In this document: piece by piece, positions 9,391 through 16,802 of the stretch
How the letters are laid out: every line of letters starts with the position of its first letter
Numbering within the stretch: the first letter of the stretch is position 1
Assembly (NCBI GenBank): GCA_002434245.1
Contig: DJJR01000052.1
Span: 1 to 50,147, forward strand
DNA from: Pelosinus fermentans
GTDB taxonomy: Bacteria; Bacillota; Negativicutes; DSM-13327
Direction: 5' to 3'
Length of the DNA stretch: 50,147 nucleotides
Translations under genes and position numbers: made by a program
The notes under the pieces: generated by a model
Told to the model about the DNA's origin: nothing
What the model saw: only the letters and a program-made list of their open reading frames with translations
The model's database searches: none

Positions 9391-9479
9391 TCCATTCAAT
9401 AAACAAAGTTAACATCCTTGCGCGTTAAACGGGCATAGACAGTCCCAACCAGCCTAAACGTAAATACTTTGTGAATGGA
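9391..9479 (-). ncRNA. Candidate IS110 bridge RNA stem-loop
   Basis: In the transposase leader, TCCATTC (9391-9397) pairs with GAATGGA (9473-9479), and ACAAAGT (9403-9409) pairs with ACTTTGT (9466-9472). A 5-base bulge sits on one side only, and a 56-base interior holds smaller pairings (for example CGTT/AACG near 9423-9431). A bulged stem closing a large internal loop directly before the transposase is the layout of bridge-RNA guide loops. No covariance check could be made. Confidence 0.4.
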
Positions 9480-9607
9480 ATAATAGACTCTATGACGGGT
9501 ATAGATATAATCTTCCCTGGGACGGTTAAATTAAAATCCTTCAAAAGTATTATACACCTGCTAATGTTCGGACTTATCTACACCTCGCTGTAGGATAATC
9601 CTTCAAC

Positions 9608-9799
9608 TACATGTTACAGGGACGGTTCTAATGAGTTAAGCTTTAGAAATTACACTTTGAATTATGCCCGTCAGCCTTCCTAGTTGCCGCGTTGATACAC
9701 CATCTACTTCTTTTATTTTTCTTTTCATCTTGTTTTATTTCTCTTAATATTTTATCACATTTCTCATTCAACTCAATGGAACCGTCCTGTAACATGTAT
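9608..9799 (-). mobile_element. RAYT/REP transposon remnant
   Basis: Near-perfect inverted repeats of about 28 bases bound the piece: TACATGTTACAGGGACGGTT starting at 9608, and its complement (AACCGTCC then TGTAACATGTA) ending at 9799. The GGGACGGTTC core is typical of REP-like sequences flanking IS200-like RAYT transposases in Firmicutes. Inside is the 3' tail of such a transposase. This is an internally deleted copy, MITE-like in size (about 190 bases). Confidence 0.6.
9636..9728 (-). pseudogene. 3' tail of RAYT (REP-associated, IS200-like) transposase
   Basis: The minus-strand frame ends in GVSTRQLGRLTGIIQSVI plus three residues and a TAA at 9636-9638. A terminal S-x-R-Q-[IL]-x-R-L-T-G-I motif directly before GGACGGTTC repeats is, from memory, the usual C-terminus of Firmicute RAYT proteins. 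In a second frame just upstream, CDKILREIKQ looks like the preceding part, so a frameshift lies near 9725. The catalytic HUH/tyrosine part is missing. Confidence 0.55.
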
Positions 9800-9859
9800 A
9801 AATGAATAGCAGACTACGCCATTTCAGCATGCAGCCTGCTAATTCTTATTTTTAAAATC

Positions 9860-9918
9860 CGCCGTTTGACTCGATACACCTAGTGATGGTAGTTCTCTGC
9901 GTATCGGGTCAAACGGCG
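9860..9918 (-). terminator. Long hairpin, likely terminator of the protease gene
   Basis: An 18-bp stem with one G-T wobble (CGCCGTTTGACTCGATAC at 9860-9877 with its partner at 9901-9918) and a 23-base loop. On the minus strand it is followed by GGATTTTAAAAATAAG. It lies about 130 bases beyond the stop of the minus-strand protease gene. Its length also fits a mobile-element structure, so the terminator role is inferred. Confidence 0.5.
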
Positions 9919-10049
9919 AATTGCATATGAGCAAATATCCTCTAATAAGTGCGGATCTACATTAACTTAAGAAATACCTACTACTCTTAACCCGCTTGTG
10001 TTCTAACCTATATCACTTATTTATAGTTTTGAATATGAAGCGAAATCCT

Positions 10050-10784
10050 TTATTTTAAATCCGCCCCTAATTTGTTTAATGCATTTATTAGTACGTACCC
10101 ATCTAAAAAAACTCGTGATCTAATCATTATTCCTAGAAATCCATAATTAATCGTATTACCTTTATAAGTAAGCGCGTATACGGGTGAACCGCTCATTCCA
10201 TCCAAATGTGCTTCGTCCTCATATTTAGCACAATGACAGTGTTGCAACTCTGCCTTAGATACGTACTCTCCTGTAAAGAGAGATTGCTGCAACTTTATCT
10301 TATATTCACAATAATTTATCCAGTTATTATGTGATGGATACCCAATAGAAAATAATTTATGGACGTATGGCAGAAGCTCGTATGCGTATTTTTTCCCCAA
10401 ATTTAACTTCGGAAGTAAATTAACTTTTTGTTTAAAGTCCGCCCTTGTGCTAATTTTAAGAATAATGATATCTTTGAAATCATTGTCTTCCACTTTCTCA
10501 TCGTCGTTTATTTTAATAACTCTTTCAAAAGGAATAAACTCCCTAGATTCAAATGTATTATAAGGAACTAGTATCTTTTCAGGTGCAATATCTTTGATTA
10601 CATGGCTTGCTGTTACGAGATAATTGTAATTATTGTAAGAGACCAAAAAAGCAGTTCCCTTTACACTGTATGGGAAATCCTCATAACCATTATCAAAAAT
10701 TACAGGATACGAAAATCGTCGTACATCCTGAAAAATTATATCTTCTTCAATATTTGTAACTCCCCTATTAAAAAAACCACTCAT
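10050..10784 (-). CDS. Trypsin-like serine protease domain protein
   Basis: 244 aa. It has a chymotrypsin-fold triad: H61 in YLVTASHVI, D105 in FKDIIILKI, and S198 in the GMSGSPV oxyanion motif. The protein is just the protease domain, with no signal peptide, membrane segment or PDZ domain, so it is probably cytoplasmic. This is unlike the secreted/PDZ HtrA encoded at 44734. The ATG has GGAGG six bases upstream. It is a single gene between the transposon remnants and the small hypothetical genes. Stand-alone trypsin-like domains occur in defence islands as effector or activating proteases, so a defence role is possible but unproven. Confidence 0.75.
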   Translation of the reverse strand: MSGFFNRGVTNIEEDIIFQDVRRFSYPVIFDNGYEDFPYSVKGTAFLVSYNNYNYLVTASHVIKDIAPEKILVPYNTFESREFIPFERVIKINDDEKVEDNDFKDIIILKISTRADFKQKVNLLPKLNLGKKYAYELLPYVHKLFSIGYPSHNNWINYCEYKIKLQQSLFTGEYVSKAELQHCHCAKYEDEAHLDGMSGSPVYALTYKGNTINYGFLGIMIRSRVFLDGYVLINALNKLGADLK

Positions 10785-10949
10785 TAGTCCTCCACTAAAT
10801 AACCCCTATTTTTGACGTGATAGGGTAACTACATTCTCCGCATCATACTTAACGTCGAAATTCTTATTTTAATGTCGGAAAGGGGGGCTCGGTTTCCAGA
10901 GCCGTAACTTTACCAATCGCAACTTAATATATAGTATATAAAATACTGT

Positions 10950-11353
10950 TTATTCATTTTCTTCATCGCCGATAACATTACATGGAACTGCTCCCATATA
11001 CAATATTTCCACATTTTTGCTATCTTTAATAACATCTTGTTCACTAAATAATCTAAATGATTGCCAACATTCATTATATGCATTTTCTAGCTGTTTTTCA
11101 GAAAGCTTTCCTATTTCATTCAGATTAAAAGCTATGGGGTCAATAGTCTTCGAATTAAATATAAAGGTTTTTTGAGGATAAGAAAAGATACACTCATCTC
11201 TATTTATGTTATAGGCAACACCGTTTGGCTTATATTGATTCAATATTGAATTATATCAGATGTCTAGTTATCTAAATCAGCTCGTTCCTTATTTAATCCA
11301 TATCGTTTTATACTGTCGAGATTTCTTATATAAGAATAATGATACAATTTCAT
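10950..11353 (-). pseudogene. Frame-disrupted small gene (LYHYS N-terminus)
   Basis: A 29-codon ORF (11353 down to 11264) has a good GGAG site. It starts MKLYHYSYIRNLDSIKRYGL and stops at TAG. Shortly after, in another frame, 97 codons (11243 down to 10950) begin at a TTG without a ribosome site and run to EENE. The opening resembles small proteins beginning LYH-[ST]-x-x-x-L-x-x-I-x-x-Y-G-L, and the second piece looks like their C-terminal body (KPNGVAYNINRDECIFSYP). I read this as one gene broken by a stop and a frameshift. If the two pieces are independent, the 97-codon piece is a plain hypothetical gene. Confidence 0.5.
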
Positions 11354-11465
11354 AACTACAACTCCATATAATTATTTTACAATACCCAATAATACTTACG
11401 TTCAAGTTAGCCATTAAGCGTTTATACTATATATGCACTCCTTCTCTGTAGATAACAAAAAGACC

Positions 11466-11792
11466 TCATTTAATTTCTTCAAAAAAACTTTCATTTTTTT
11501 CATAAATTTTAATTGGTTCTATTGCTTTCAAATAGCCATACCACCTCTCATCGCTACTTGTTCCCCTCGTTAATTCTACCACTGTCTGATCTTCAATTAA
11601 ATCAAGATTATTTTCATTTACCTCTACAACATAGCAATGTGAATAGGTACTATCATTCACAATTTTTTTTTTATTAGTAAACCAAATACAAGGTTTTCCA
11701 GCTAATCTTGGATCTTCACCTTTATTACGGTTTTTCCCATACTGAGGGATCAAAGTCTCATAATAACCATTTGAAAAATGATATAGCGTCAT
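11466..11792 (-). CDS. Small hypothetical protein (LYHFS, possible ART-like fold)
   Basis: 108 aa using the ATG nine bases after GGGAG; an in-frame TTG three codons earlier is too close to that site. It starts MTLYHFSNGYYETLIPQYG, then has CIWFTNKK, a CYVVEVNENNLDL strand-rich core, and ERWYGYLKAIEPIKIYE. The early H-x-S, the GKPCIWFT strand and the late E are reminiscent of small ADP-ribosyltransferase-like or 'LYH' toxin folds, but identity is too weak to claim. Its neighbour at 10950-11353 starts in the same way, so the two may be diverged paralogues. Confidence 0.55.
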   Translation of the reverse strand: MTLYHFSNGYYETLIPQYGKNRNKGEDPRLAGKPCIWFTNKKKIVNDSTYSHCYVVEVNENNLDLIEDQTVVELTRGTSSDERWYGYLKAIEPIKIYEKNESFFEEIK

Positions 11793-12444
11793 ATTTAGCA
11801 ACTCCCTATTCCATTATTTGGTTTGAATTCAGTATAATTAAATAAAGTTATTATATAATAAGGATATTTTATGATTAGCAAACCGCCCCCAAATTACATT
11901 GTTTATTCGCCATTATGTATTTCTTTATAAATGCCTCCGTTGTCAAAGACACGAATCTAAAAAATAAGTTATGCTCCTTTCCGCATAGCAGCATCCGGCA
12001 AATTCATAGCAGAAATTTTTACCGCTGGAAATGTACAATTTTAAACCTCCAACAATCATAAAACCTGGGCATAAAATGATTTTATTAAGACATCACTCTC
12101 GAAATTAAATTTTGCTTTTGCATTATTATTCTCTACTAAAAAATATGTACTGGGATGCGATTCCGTCAATATTCGTCGATATCGTTTCGCTCATTACCTA
12201 CTCCCCCAATCCAAAGCAATATATAATTACAATATTATCCGAAAATGACATTACATCCTTTTTCGAGGTTTTTCCGTCCCTACGGTCCTCCTACATCACC
12301 TTTCTTCTATAGCCTCGTAAATTCTGCCCATAACCTTTTGATATTCCTCAATCAATTTTATTAAACCTACTAATTAGCGTCCCATAATAATCGATATGTA
12401 AAAGTACACTAATATATCTGTGGCAGCTTAACTCGTCGATATAA
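11793..12444. other. Gene-poor stretch with a 22-codon ORF and coding relic
   Basis: On the minus strand a 22-codon ORF (12194 down to 12126, MSETISTNIDGIASQYIFF then SRE) follows a strong GGGGGAG site. Upstream, around 12310-12375, an open frame ending in YQKVMGRIYEAIEER lacks a good start. Both look like pieces of former genes rather than working ones. I see nothing else in this stretch. Confidence 0.3.
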
Positions 12445-14061
12445 TCACCAATAATGTCCAACTTTTTTAAGAGCCTTCTCTTCCAGACTTTTTTCGTGTT
12501 CTCGTTCACCAAACAATTCATCATCCCTGGCGATTATTGGATCGAACCAATCAGCTTTCTTAATTGCCCATTCAACCCAAACTGCCGCTTCATCATCCAA
12601 TCCGTCTTGTCCACCAAAAGTCATAACAGCTTTGACATAGGCTCGGATTCTGCACGCAGTTTCATAGTCAATTGCTGCATTTTCCAGTGCTATTGTCCGC
12701 TCTACTTCCATATTATATCTTTTGCGCCGTTCTTCCTTCCGACGTTCTGCTTCTGCCTGTTTACGAGCCGCTTCAGCTCTCGCTTCTCGGTCAAGACGAA
12801 CCACTTCAGATTCCTCATAGAGTGCTATCAACATTTCGCCCAGCCGAGATTCAACATTAATTTTATCCGTGTCTCTAAAATATTTGCCTTGATGAATGCT
12901 TATCCTAAGCCTTCCATTAAATACATAATCATACTTACGAATCTGAGGTTCTGACGCCCATGAACTATGACGTTTCTCATCTCTATATTTAATAAGGGCT
13001 TGCGCTTCCTGTTTTGTAATCACATGCTCAACCTTATCCTGACTCTCAACAATTTCAATACGTACAGGTTCATTTCTGACCTGAAGCGAAAGATTATCAT
13101 TAACAGATCCACCTAAACTTTCAATCTGTCGAAATAATGCGTCAAGTATTCGGTATACACGAGGAAGCGACTCATTTGAAATCAATCCAGCCAAAAAAGG
13201 GGGATCATAATAATAGTCTTTTTTCCTTTGTGCACCTTCTTCTTTTCTGCCTTTTTGATTCCAGTCTTTGACGACAGCTCTGTACGCAATTATTTTTTTA
13301 TGTAATTGAGCATTTTCAAGAGGCATCTTAATCTCTTCGGCGGCACAAAGAACTTTCTCTGTCTCAGTGTCTGATAGAAATTTGAGTAGTTGCTTGTCTA
13401 GATCAGTAATCTTTTCCTTGACTCCTTCAAAAGTTTTTGCGCCAATAATCTCGGTCATCCCTTGTGTTTTAGGAAGGGTCGTCTTCTTACTTTTTGCGCC
13501 TGCTCGGACTTTTGCCCAGTAGCCAAGCGGAGGAGTAGGGATATTTAATGCCTTGCAAACTTTATGTATCGCAACATCCGACACTCCATATTGCTCGGCA
13601 ACTTTTACTACAGGTTTTGCCCAAACCTCTTCGTAAAGTTTTTCACGGTTATAAGTATTGTACTTGCCACTTACGGTTCGGTAGGGAGTCTGACTTTCAA
13701 GGTGGCTATTCTCAACTTCAATTGCTGGCTGCTCCTTTGGTTCCTCTTCTTGAACCCAAGGACTCGTTTCTTCAACGCTTTTATTGACAGCAGCGTTTCG
13801 AATACGCTTTGGCTTGCTATTCGTCGGAAGGGTAACTTCAAAGGTAGAAGACTCCGGTAGTAGGATCTGCGCAACTGGCTTGCCAAACTTTAATTTTGTC
13901 CAGTATCCTGATGGCGGAATTGGGACATCTGCTTCTTTGCATAATTTTAACAGCTCATTATAGTTAGCATTATACTTTTTCGCGACACCGGCAACCGATA
14001 TTTCCCATATTTCATTATAAAGTTGCACTCTACTTATCTTATGAGCTTGTTCTTCAGCCAA
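12445..14061 (-). CDS. Protein with two HTH-like YEEVW...GYW repeats, unknown function
   Basis: 538 aa from a TTG start preceded by AGGGGGAAGG. An upstream ATG would add 32 residues that read better as the end of another gene in a different frame. Two copies of a roughly 50-residue repeat lie near residues 11-63 and 136-190. Each has LY-x-E-[VI]-W, an [AV]-A-x-x-Y helix-turn-helix-like core (the second VAEQYGVSDVAIHKVCKAL), and a closing [IV]-P-x-P-P-x-GYW-x-K signature. The second half is charged and includes a coiled coil rich in Arg/Glu/Ala (about 425-470). DNA binding by the repeats is inferred. The family occurs on mobile elements, but I know of no assigned role. Confidence 0.6.
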   Translation of the reverse strand: MAEEQAHKISRVQLYNEIWEISVAGVAKKYNANYNELLKLCKEADVPIPPSGYWTKLKFGKPVAQILLPESSTFEVTLPTNSKPKRIRNAAVNKSVEETSPWVQEEEPKEQPAIEVENSHLESQTPYRTVSGKYNTYNREKLYEEVWAKPVVKVAEQYGVSDVAIHKVCKALNIPTPPLGYWAKVRAGAKSKKTTLPKTQGMTEIIGAKTFEGVKEKITDLDKQLLKFLSDTETEKVLCAAEEIKMPLENAQLHKKIIAYRAVVKDWNQKGRKEEGAQRKKDYYYDPPFLAGLISNESLPRVYRILDALFRQIESLGGSVNDNLSLQVRNEPVRIEIVESQDKVEHVITKQEAQALIKYRDEKRHSSWASEPQIRKYDYVFNGRLRISIHQGKYFRDTDKINVESRLGEMLIALYEESEVVRLDREARAEAARKQAEAERRKEERRKRYNMEVERTIALENAAIDYETACRIRAYVKAVMTFGGQDGLDDEAAVWVEWAIKKADWFDPIIARDDELFGEREHEKSLEEKALKKVGHYW

Positions 14062-14221
14062 TATCCTTCCCCCTTTTATTAATGATGGAGTGCAGGTACT
14101 GTTGCATATCATCTTGCGTGTAATCATCGTCCCATGAAAGCGAAAACGCATATTCAAACAGCTTAATATCGCCTACTCCGCGCTTTCGCTTAATATAAAA
14201 AGCAAGTCTTTTTTCATCTCC
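14054..14221 (-). pseudogene. 3' relic of a gene formerly paired with the double-repeat protein
   Basis: An open frame without a usable start ends LFEYAFSLSWDDDY, then TQDDMQQYLHSIINKRGKDI and a Gly, with TGA at 14054-14056. The stop overlaps the TTG start of the downstream 538-aa gene by eight bases, as in coupled operons. The 5' part overlaps the end of the excisionase-like gene, so the upstream body of this partner gene was lost by deletion or recombination. Confidence 0.5.
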
Positions 14222-14499
14222 TCAAACTTAGAAATGATAGTTTCCAAGTTTTTTTCAATGTTTTGAACTTGAATGCTTGTTATCTTCCCATGCTTATATG
14301 CTATCAACCGCTCGTCAATAATATGATAACTCCAACTTTCGGAATATCGCTCTTCATTCTTAATTGCAAATCCGATCGGTAACAGGTCATTTCGCATGCC
14401 AATACTCACAGCCATAGATGATACTCCTAGATAATTCGCTGCTATTTTACAAGTGATTTTCGGGAAACTTCTTATTTCATCATCTGAATATTTGCCCAT
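14173..14499 (-). CDS. Small excisionase-like helix-turn-helix protein
   Basis: 108 aa from the ATG after a strong AGGAGGTG site; the longer frame to 14619 has no ribosome site. Residues 12-40 (ITCKIAANYLGVSSMAVSIG) match a winged/HTH DNA-binding start of the kind found in small phage and conjugative-element proteins with LPIGFA and SYHI motifs; both are present here. The C-terminus is a predicted coiled coil (about 75-108). It probably acts as an excisionase or regulator of a mobile element (inference). Its 3' end overlaps the relic at 14054-14221 in another frame. Confidence 0.6.
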   Translation of the reverse strand: MGKYSDDEIRSFPKITCKIAANYLGVSSMAVSIGMRNDLLPIGFAIKNEERYSESWSYHIIDERLIAYKHGKITSIQVQNIEKNLETIISKFEEMKKDLLFILSESAE

Positions 14500-14759
14500 G
14501 CTTTTCACCTCCTGGATTTTTAATATAAACTTATTATCTATACGAAAGAAATTAAAATTGAACGTACTTACCATTATTCCGCACGTTAAAGAATACTTTT
14601 CACTAACCATAAAGTGCACGATGAGCAGAGCTTTTCGAAATGCGTCTCGTAATCCGATGCCTACTAGATCTTTATCTACTATTTCCTGTACTTAATCACC
14701 AGAAGTATGGATTCCGCAACTGATCGGAGATTTTAATTTTACCGCTTACCTAATATCCT

Positions 14760-14922
14760 TGATTTTACGGCTTCTTGGCCTTATACAAAGTTTTTATATC
14801 TTCTCGAATGTCCAACAGAATCTACAAATTCGTCTTTAACTCTTGCAAGTTACGTCTTCGAAAATTTATGATCTATATATGACCATAAATTTGCATCCAC
14901 TTCATCTTCTCTAAAAAAATTT
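14760..14922 (-). pseudogene. Relic B: decayed gene end homologous to relic A
   Basis: The minus strand reads NFFREDEVDANLWSYIDHKF, then SKT, a TAA, and continues in the same frame as LARVKDEFVDSVGHSRRYKN and FV before another stop. A two-base insertion relative to relic A shifts the final KAKK part. No start codon. It lies directly beyond the BREX operon terminator and matches the relic at 7837-7943. Confidence 0.45.
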
Positions 14923-14965
14923 TAGCCATAACTCACTATAAAGGAGTTATGGCTATTTTCTCTTT
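14915..14965. terminator. Bidirectional terminator ending the BREX operon
   Basis: A 12-bp perfect stem (TAGCCATAACTC at 14923-14934 with 14944-14955) and a 9-base loop. Minus-strand reading gives a stem followed by AAAATTTTTTTAG; the plus strand gives TTTTCTCTTTTT. It lies about 185 bases after the last BREX-operon gene. Confidence 0.8.
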
Positions 14966-15138
14966 TTAAGTTGACGATTCCTGCTATTTTTTTACATTAT
15001 ACTGTCTCATTTAGCAATAGGCCGGATACTACTCTTAAAATTTTACATTAACAATTCTATCTATGTTTCTTGCCTTCTCCTCCTAGTAAAACAAGAATAT
15101 TTCTCATTAAAAGCAGAAAAAAACGGATCCTGAAAAAT

Positions 15139-15336
15139 TCACTTAAATAACGTACAGCCTTGTTCCTTAAAATCCTCAATTTTCACTATCAAATCTTCTT
15201 CTGAGCACCCGAGAAAATCAGCAAGACAAAGTAGACACATAAACTTTTCAACACTACATGCAAGTATTTTTTTGTTTAATCCAATAAGATCTTTGCTCAG
15301 ACTTTCACCACAATACTGACATGCAAATTTACTCAT
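15139..15336 (-). CDS. Small zinc-ribbon protein at the end of the BREX operon
   Basis: 65 aa. Two CxxC pairs (CQYC near residues 6-9, and CLLC in the middle) suggest a zinc ribbon. The rest is an amphipathic helix ending EDFKEQGCTLFK. The ATG overlaps the end of brxL by eight bases, so it is translated with it. It is not one of the named BREX core proteins. Its position suggests an accessory or regulatory partner of BrxL (inference). Confidence 0.7.
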   Translation of the reverse strand: MSKFACQYCGESLSKDLIGLNKKILACSVEKFMCLLCLADFLGCSEEDLIVKIEDFKEQGCTLFK

Positions 15337-16792
15337 TTCCACCATACCCTGCAATTTTAATATTTGGTATGTCTTTACCTAAAAACTCCATATCAATAAT
15401 GCCAAGTTGAGTCTTTATTACCCTTCGCATTTCTTTTGCCGGTTCTAAACAAAAATCAGAAAAGTCCTTTAGGCAGATATCCTCAGTTTTCCTAACATTA
15501 GGAAATATTATCTTTAGATATGCTGTACATATACGTTTTATCGCCTCTGTATCTCTTGTATCTGCAGATTTAGGAAAAACTAACAAGTCATCAATAATTG
15601 CCCTATAAACAAGCTCTGTTCTAAACATATGTAGTATTTCTGTATAGTATTCAACATTCAATGCCCAGCCATTTACTTTTAGATTCTCTTTCATCCTCGG
15701 AATATCCCACCCCTGGATAAAACCATGAAACCGATCTATAAGAGCAGACTCATGGAAAACATCTGGTAAATTAACAAACATATTTGTATTAACATTCATC
15801 AAACTAATATCAATGTTTCCAAGCAGAATAAGTCCCGAATCACCGATGCCTTTGTAATCACCGACCCTGAATTCACCACTTTCTAAATATCCTTTTAATG
15901 CTCCCTGCATTTCACTTTTATCTGTAAAGACAATACTCTGTATTTCATCAAAAGCTACATAATCATAATGTGCCGCAAGTCCAGGATTACGTTTACCAAT
16001 ATCATAAAACATTTTTGCTCTTGAAATACTTCCCCCGCTTACAAGCCAGCCATATTTACTTAACTGAGAAAATAAATATGACTTACCAGTACCTTTGGGC
16101 GCTAATTCTATTAAGTTAATTCTTTTTTCAACAAATGGCAATAGCCTACTAATCATTGTAAGTTTTTGTTTCATACTTGAATATCCCAGTGGGTTATAAT
16201 CAATGGCCTCCAGAATTATATTCACCCATTCTTCCGTAGTGAATTTGGCTCTTGCCTCAACAAAATAATCAAGATCAATATTATATGGACAAAAAGGCTT
16301 AAAATCTATAAGTTTAATTACATTTTTATTTTTTGAAGATCTTACACCATGTTGGTCTCCATCATCGCAAATTAATTCTACAATTCCCCAAACCTCATTT
16401 GGTGAAAGAAGATATTCTTTGTTCTGCTCTACAACATCCCAATCTGCAATTGCCTCACCCTTTGTCTTTGGTACTCCAAAATCAGGTAGACTAAAAAAGG
16501 CTGTCCTAGATGCAATATCAATATCTATTTTTATTTTAGCAAGAAATTTAACTGGTTGATAATTTCTTGCCATTTCAAACTTCAAATGTTCCCATTGCTC
16601 TTTTTTAGGTATCACTTTTTTTACGTAAGCGCTTACTTCCTCTTTATTAATTGTGCCGTCTTCATCAGAAAAACGCATTACTAACCAATCCCTCATGAAA
16701 GAGGGTAAACTCAATGCTGAAAAAAACTTCCCATTATCTGATGATTTATAAACAAGCATATCACCAAAATATTTTTTAAGTCTGGACTCCAT
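15329..16792 (-). CDS. brxL: BREX protein BrxL (AAA+/Lon-like)
   Basis: 487 aa from the ATG that follows AGAGGTGAG. It opens with LKKYFGDMLVYKS, the usual BrxL beginning. The AAA+ core has Walker A PKGTGKS (about residue 240) and Walker B YVAFDEIQ (about 285), followed by a GDYKGIGDSGLILLGN segment and an ALIDRFHGFIQGW motif typical of BrxL. BrxL forms DNA-binding hexameric/dodecameric AAA+ rings needed for BREX phage restriction in type 1; type 4 also carries it. It is shorter than BrxL proteins with a full Lon protease domain. It starts 10 bases after pglZ in the same operon. Confidence 0.9.
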   Translation of the reverse strand: MESRLKKYFGDMLVYKSSDNGKFFSALSLPSFMRDWLVMRFSDEDGTINKEEVSAYVKKVIPKKEQWEHLKFEMARNYQPVKFLAKIKIDIDIASRTAFFSLPDFGVPKTKGEAIADWDVVEQNKEYLLSPNEVWGIVELICDDGDQHGVRSSKNKNVIKLIDFKPFCPYNIDLDYFVEARAKFTTEEWVNIILEAIDYNPLGYSSMKQKLTMISRLLPFVEKRINLIELAPKGTGKSYLFSQLSKYGWLVSGGSISRAKMFYDIGKRNPGLAAHYDYVAFDEIQSIVFTDKSEMQGALKGYLESGEFRVGDYKGIGDSGLILLGNIDISLMNVNTNMFVNLPDVFHESALIDRFHGFIQGWDIPRMKENLKVNGWALNVEYYTEILHMFRTELVYRAIIDDLLVFPKSADTRDTEAIKRICTAYLKIIFPNVRKTEDICLKDFSDFCLEPAKEMRRVIKTQLGIIDMEFLGKDIPNIKIAGYGGNE

Positions 16793-16802
16793 AAACTCAC
16801 CT

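Larger units (their letters stand above)
8036..9600 (-). mobile_element. IS110-family insertion sequence (approximate limits)
   Basis: One IS110-type transposase with a noncoding leader. The ends cannot be set exactly because IS110 elements usually lack terminal inverted repeats. The right end lies between relic A (7943) and the transposase stop (8089). The left end lies between the transposase start (9357) and the RAYT remnant (9608). The leader contains a bridge-RNA-like stem-loop, as expected for the IS110 group, in which that RNA precedes the transposase gene. Confidence 0.6.

Noticed and set aside
12112..12312. 66-codon plus-strand ORF in the gene-poor stretch
   Set aside because: No ribosome site and no coding character; the opposite strand fits better as gene relics.
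12454..12954. 166-codon plus-strand ORF opposite the double-repeat protein gene
   Set aside because: It is antisense to a clearly coding gene, lacks a ribosome site and has no recognisable features.
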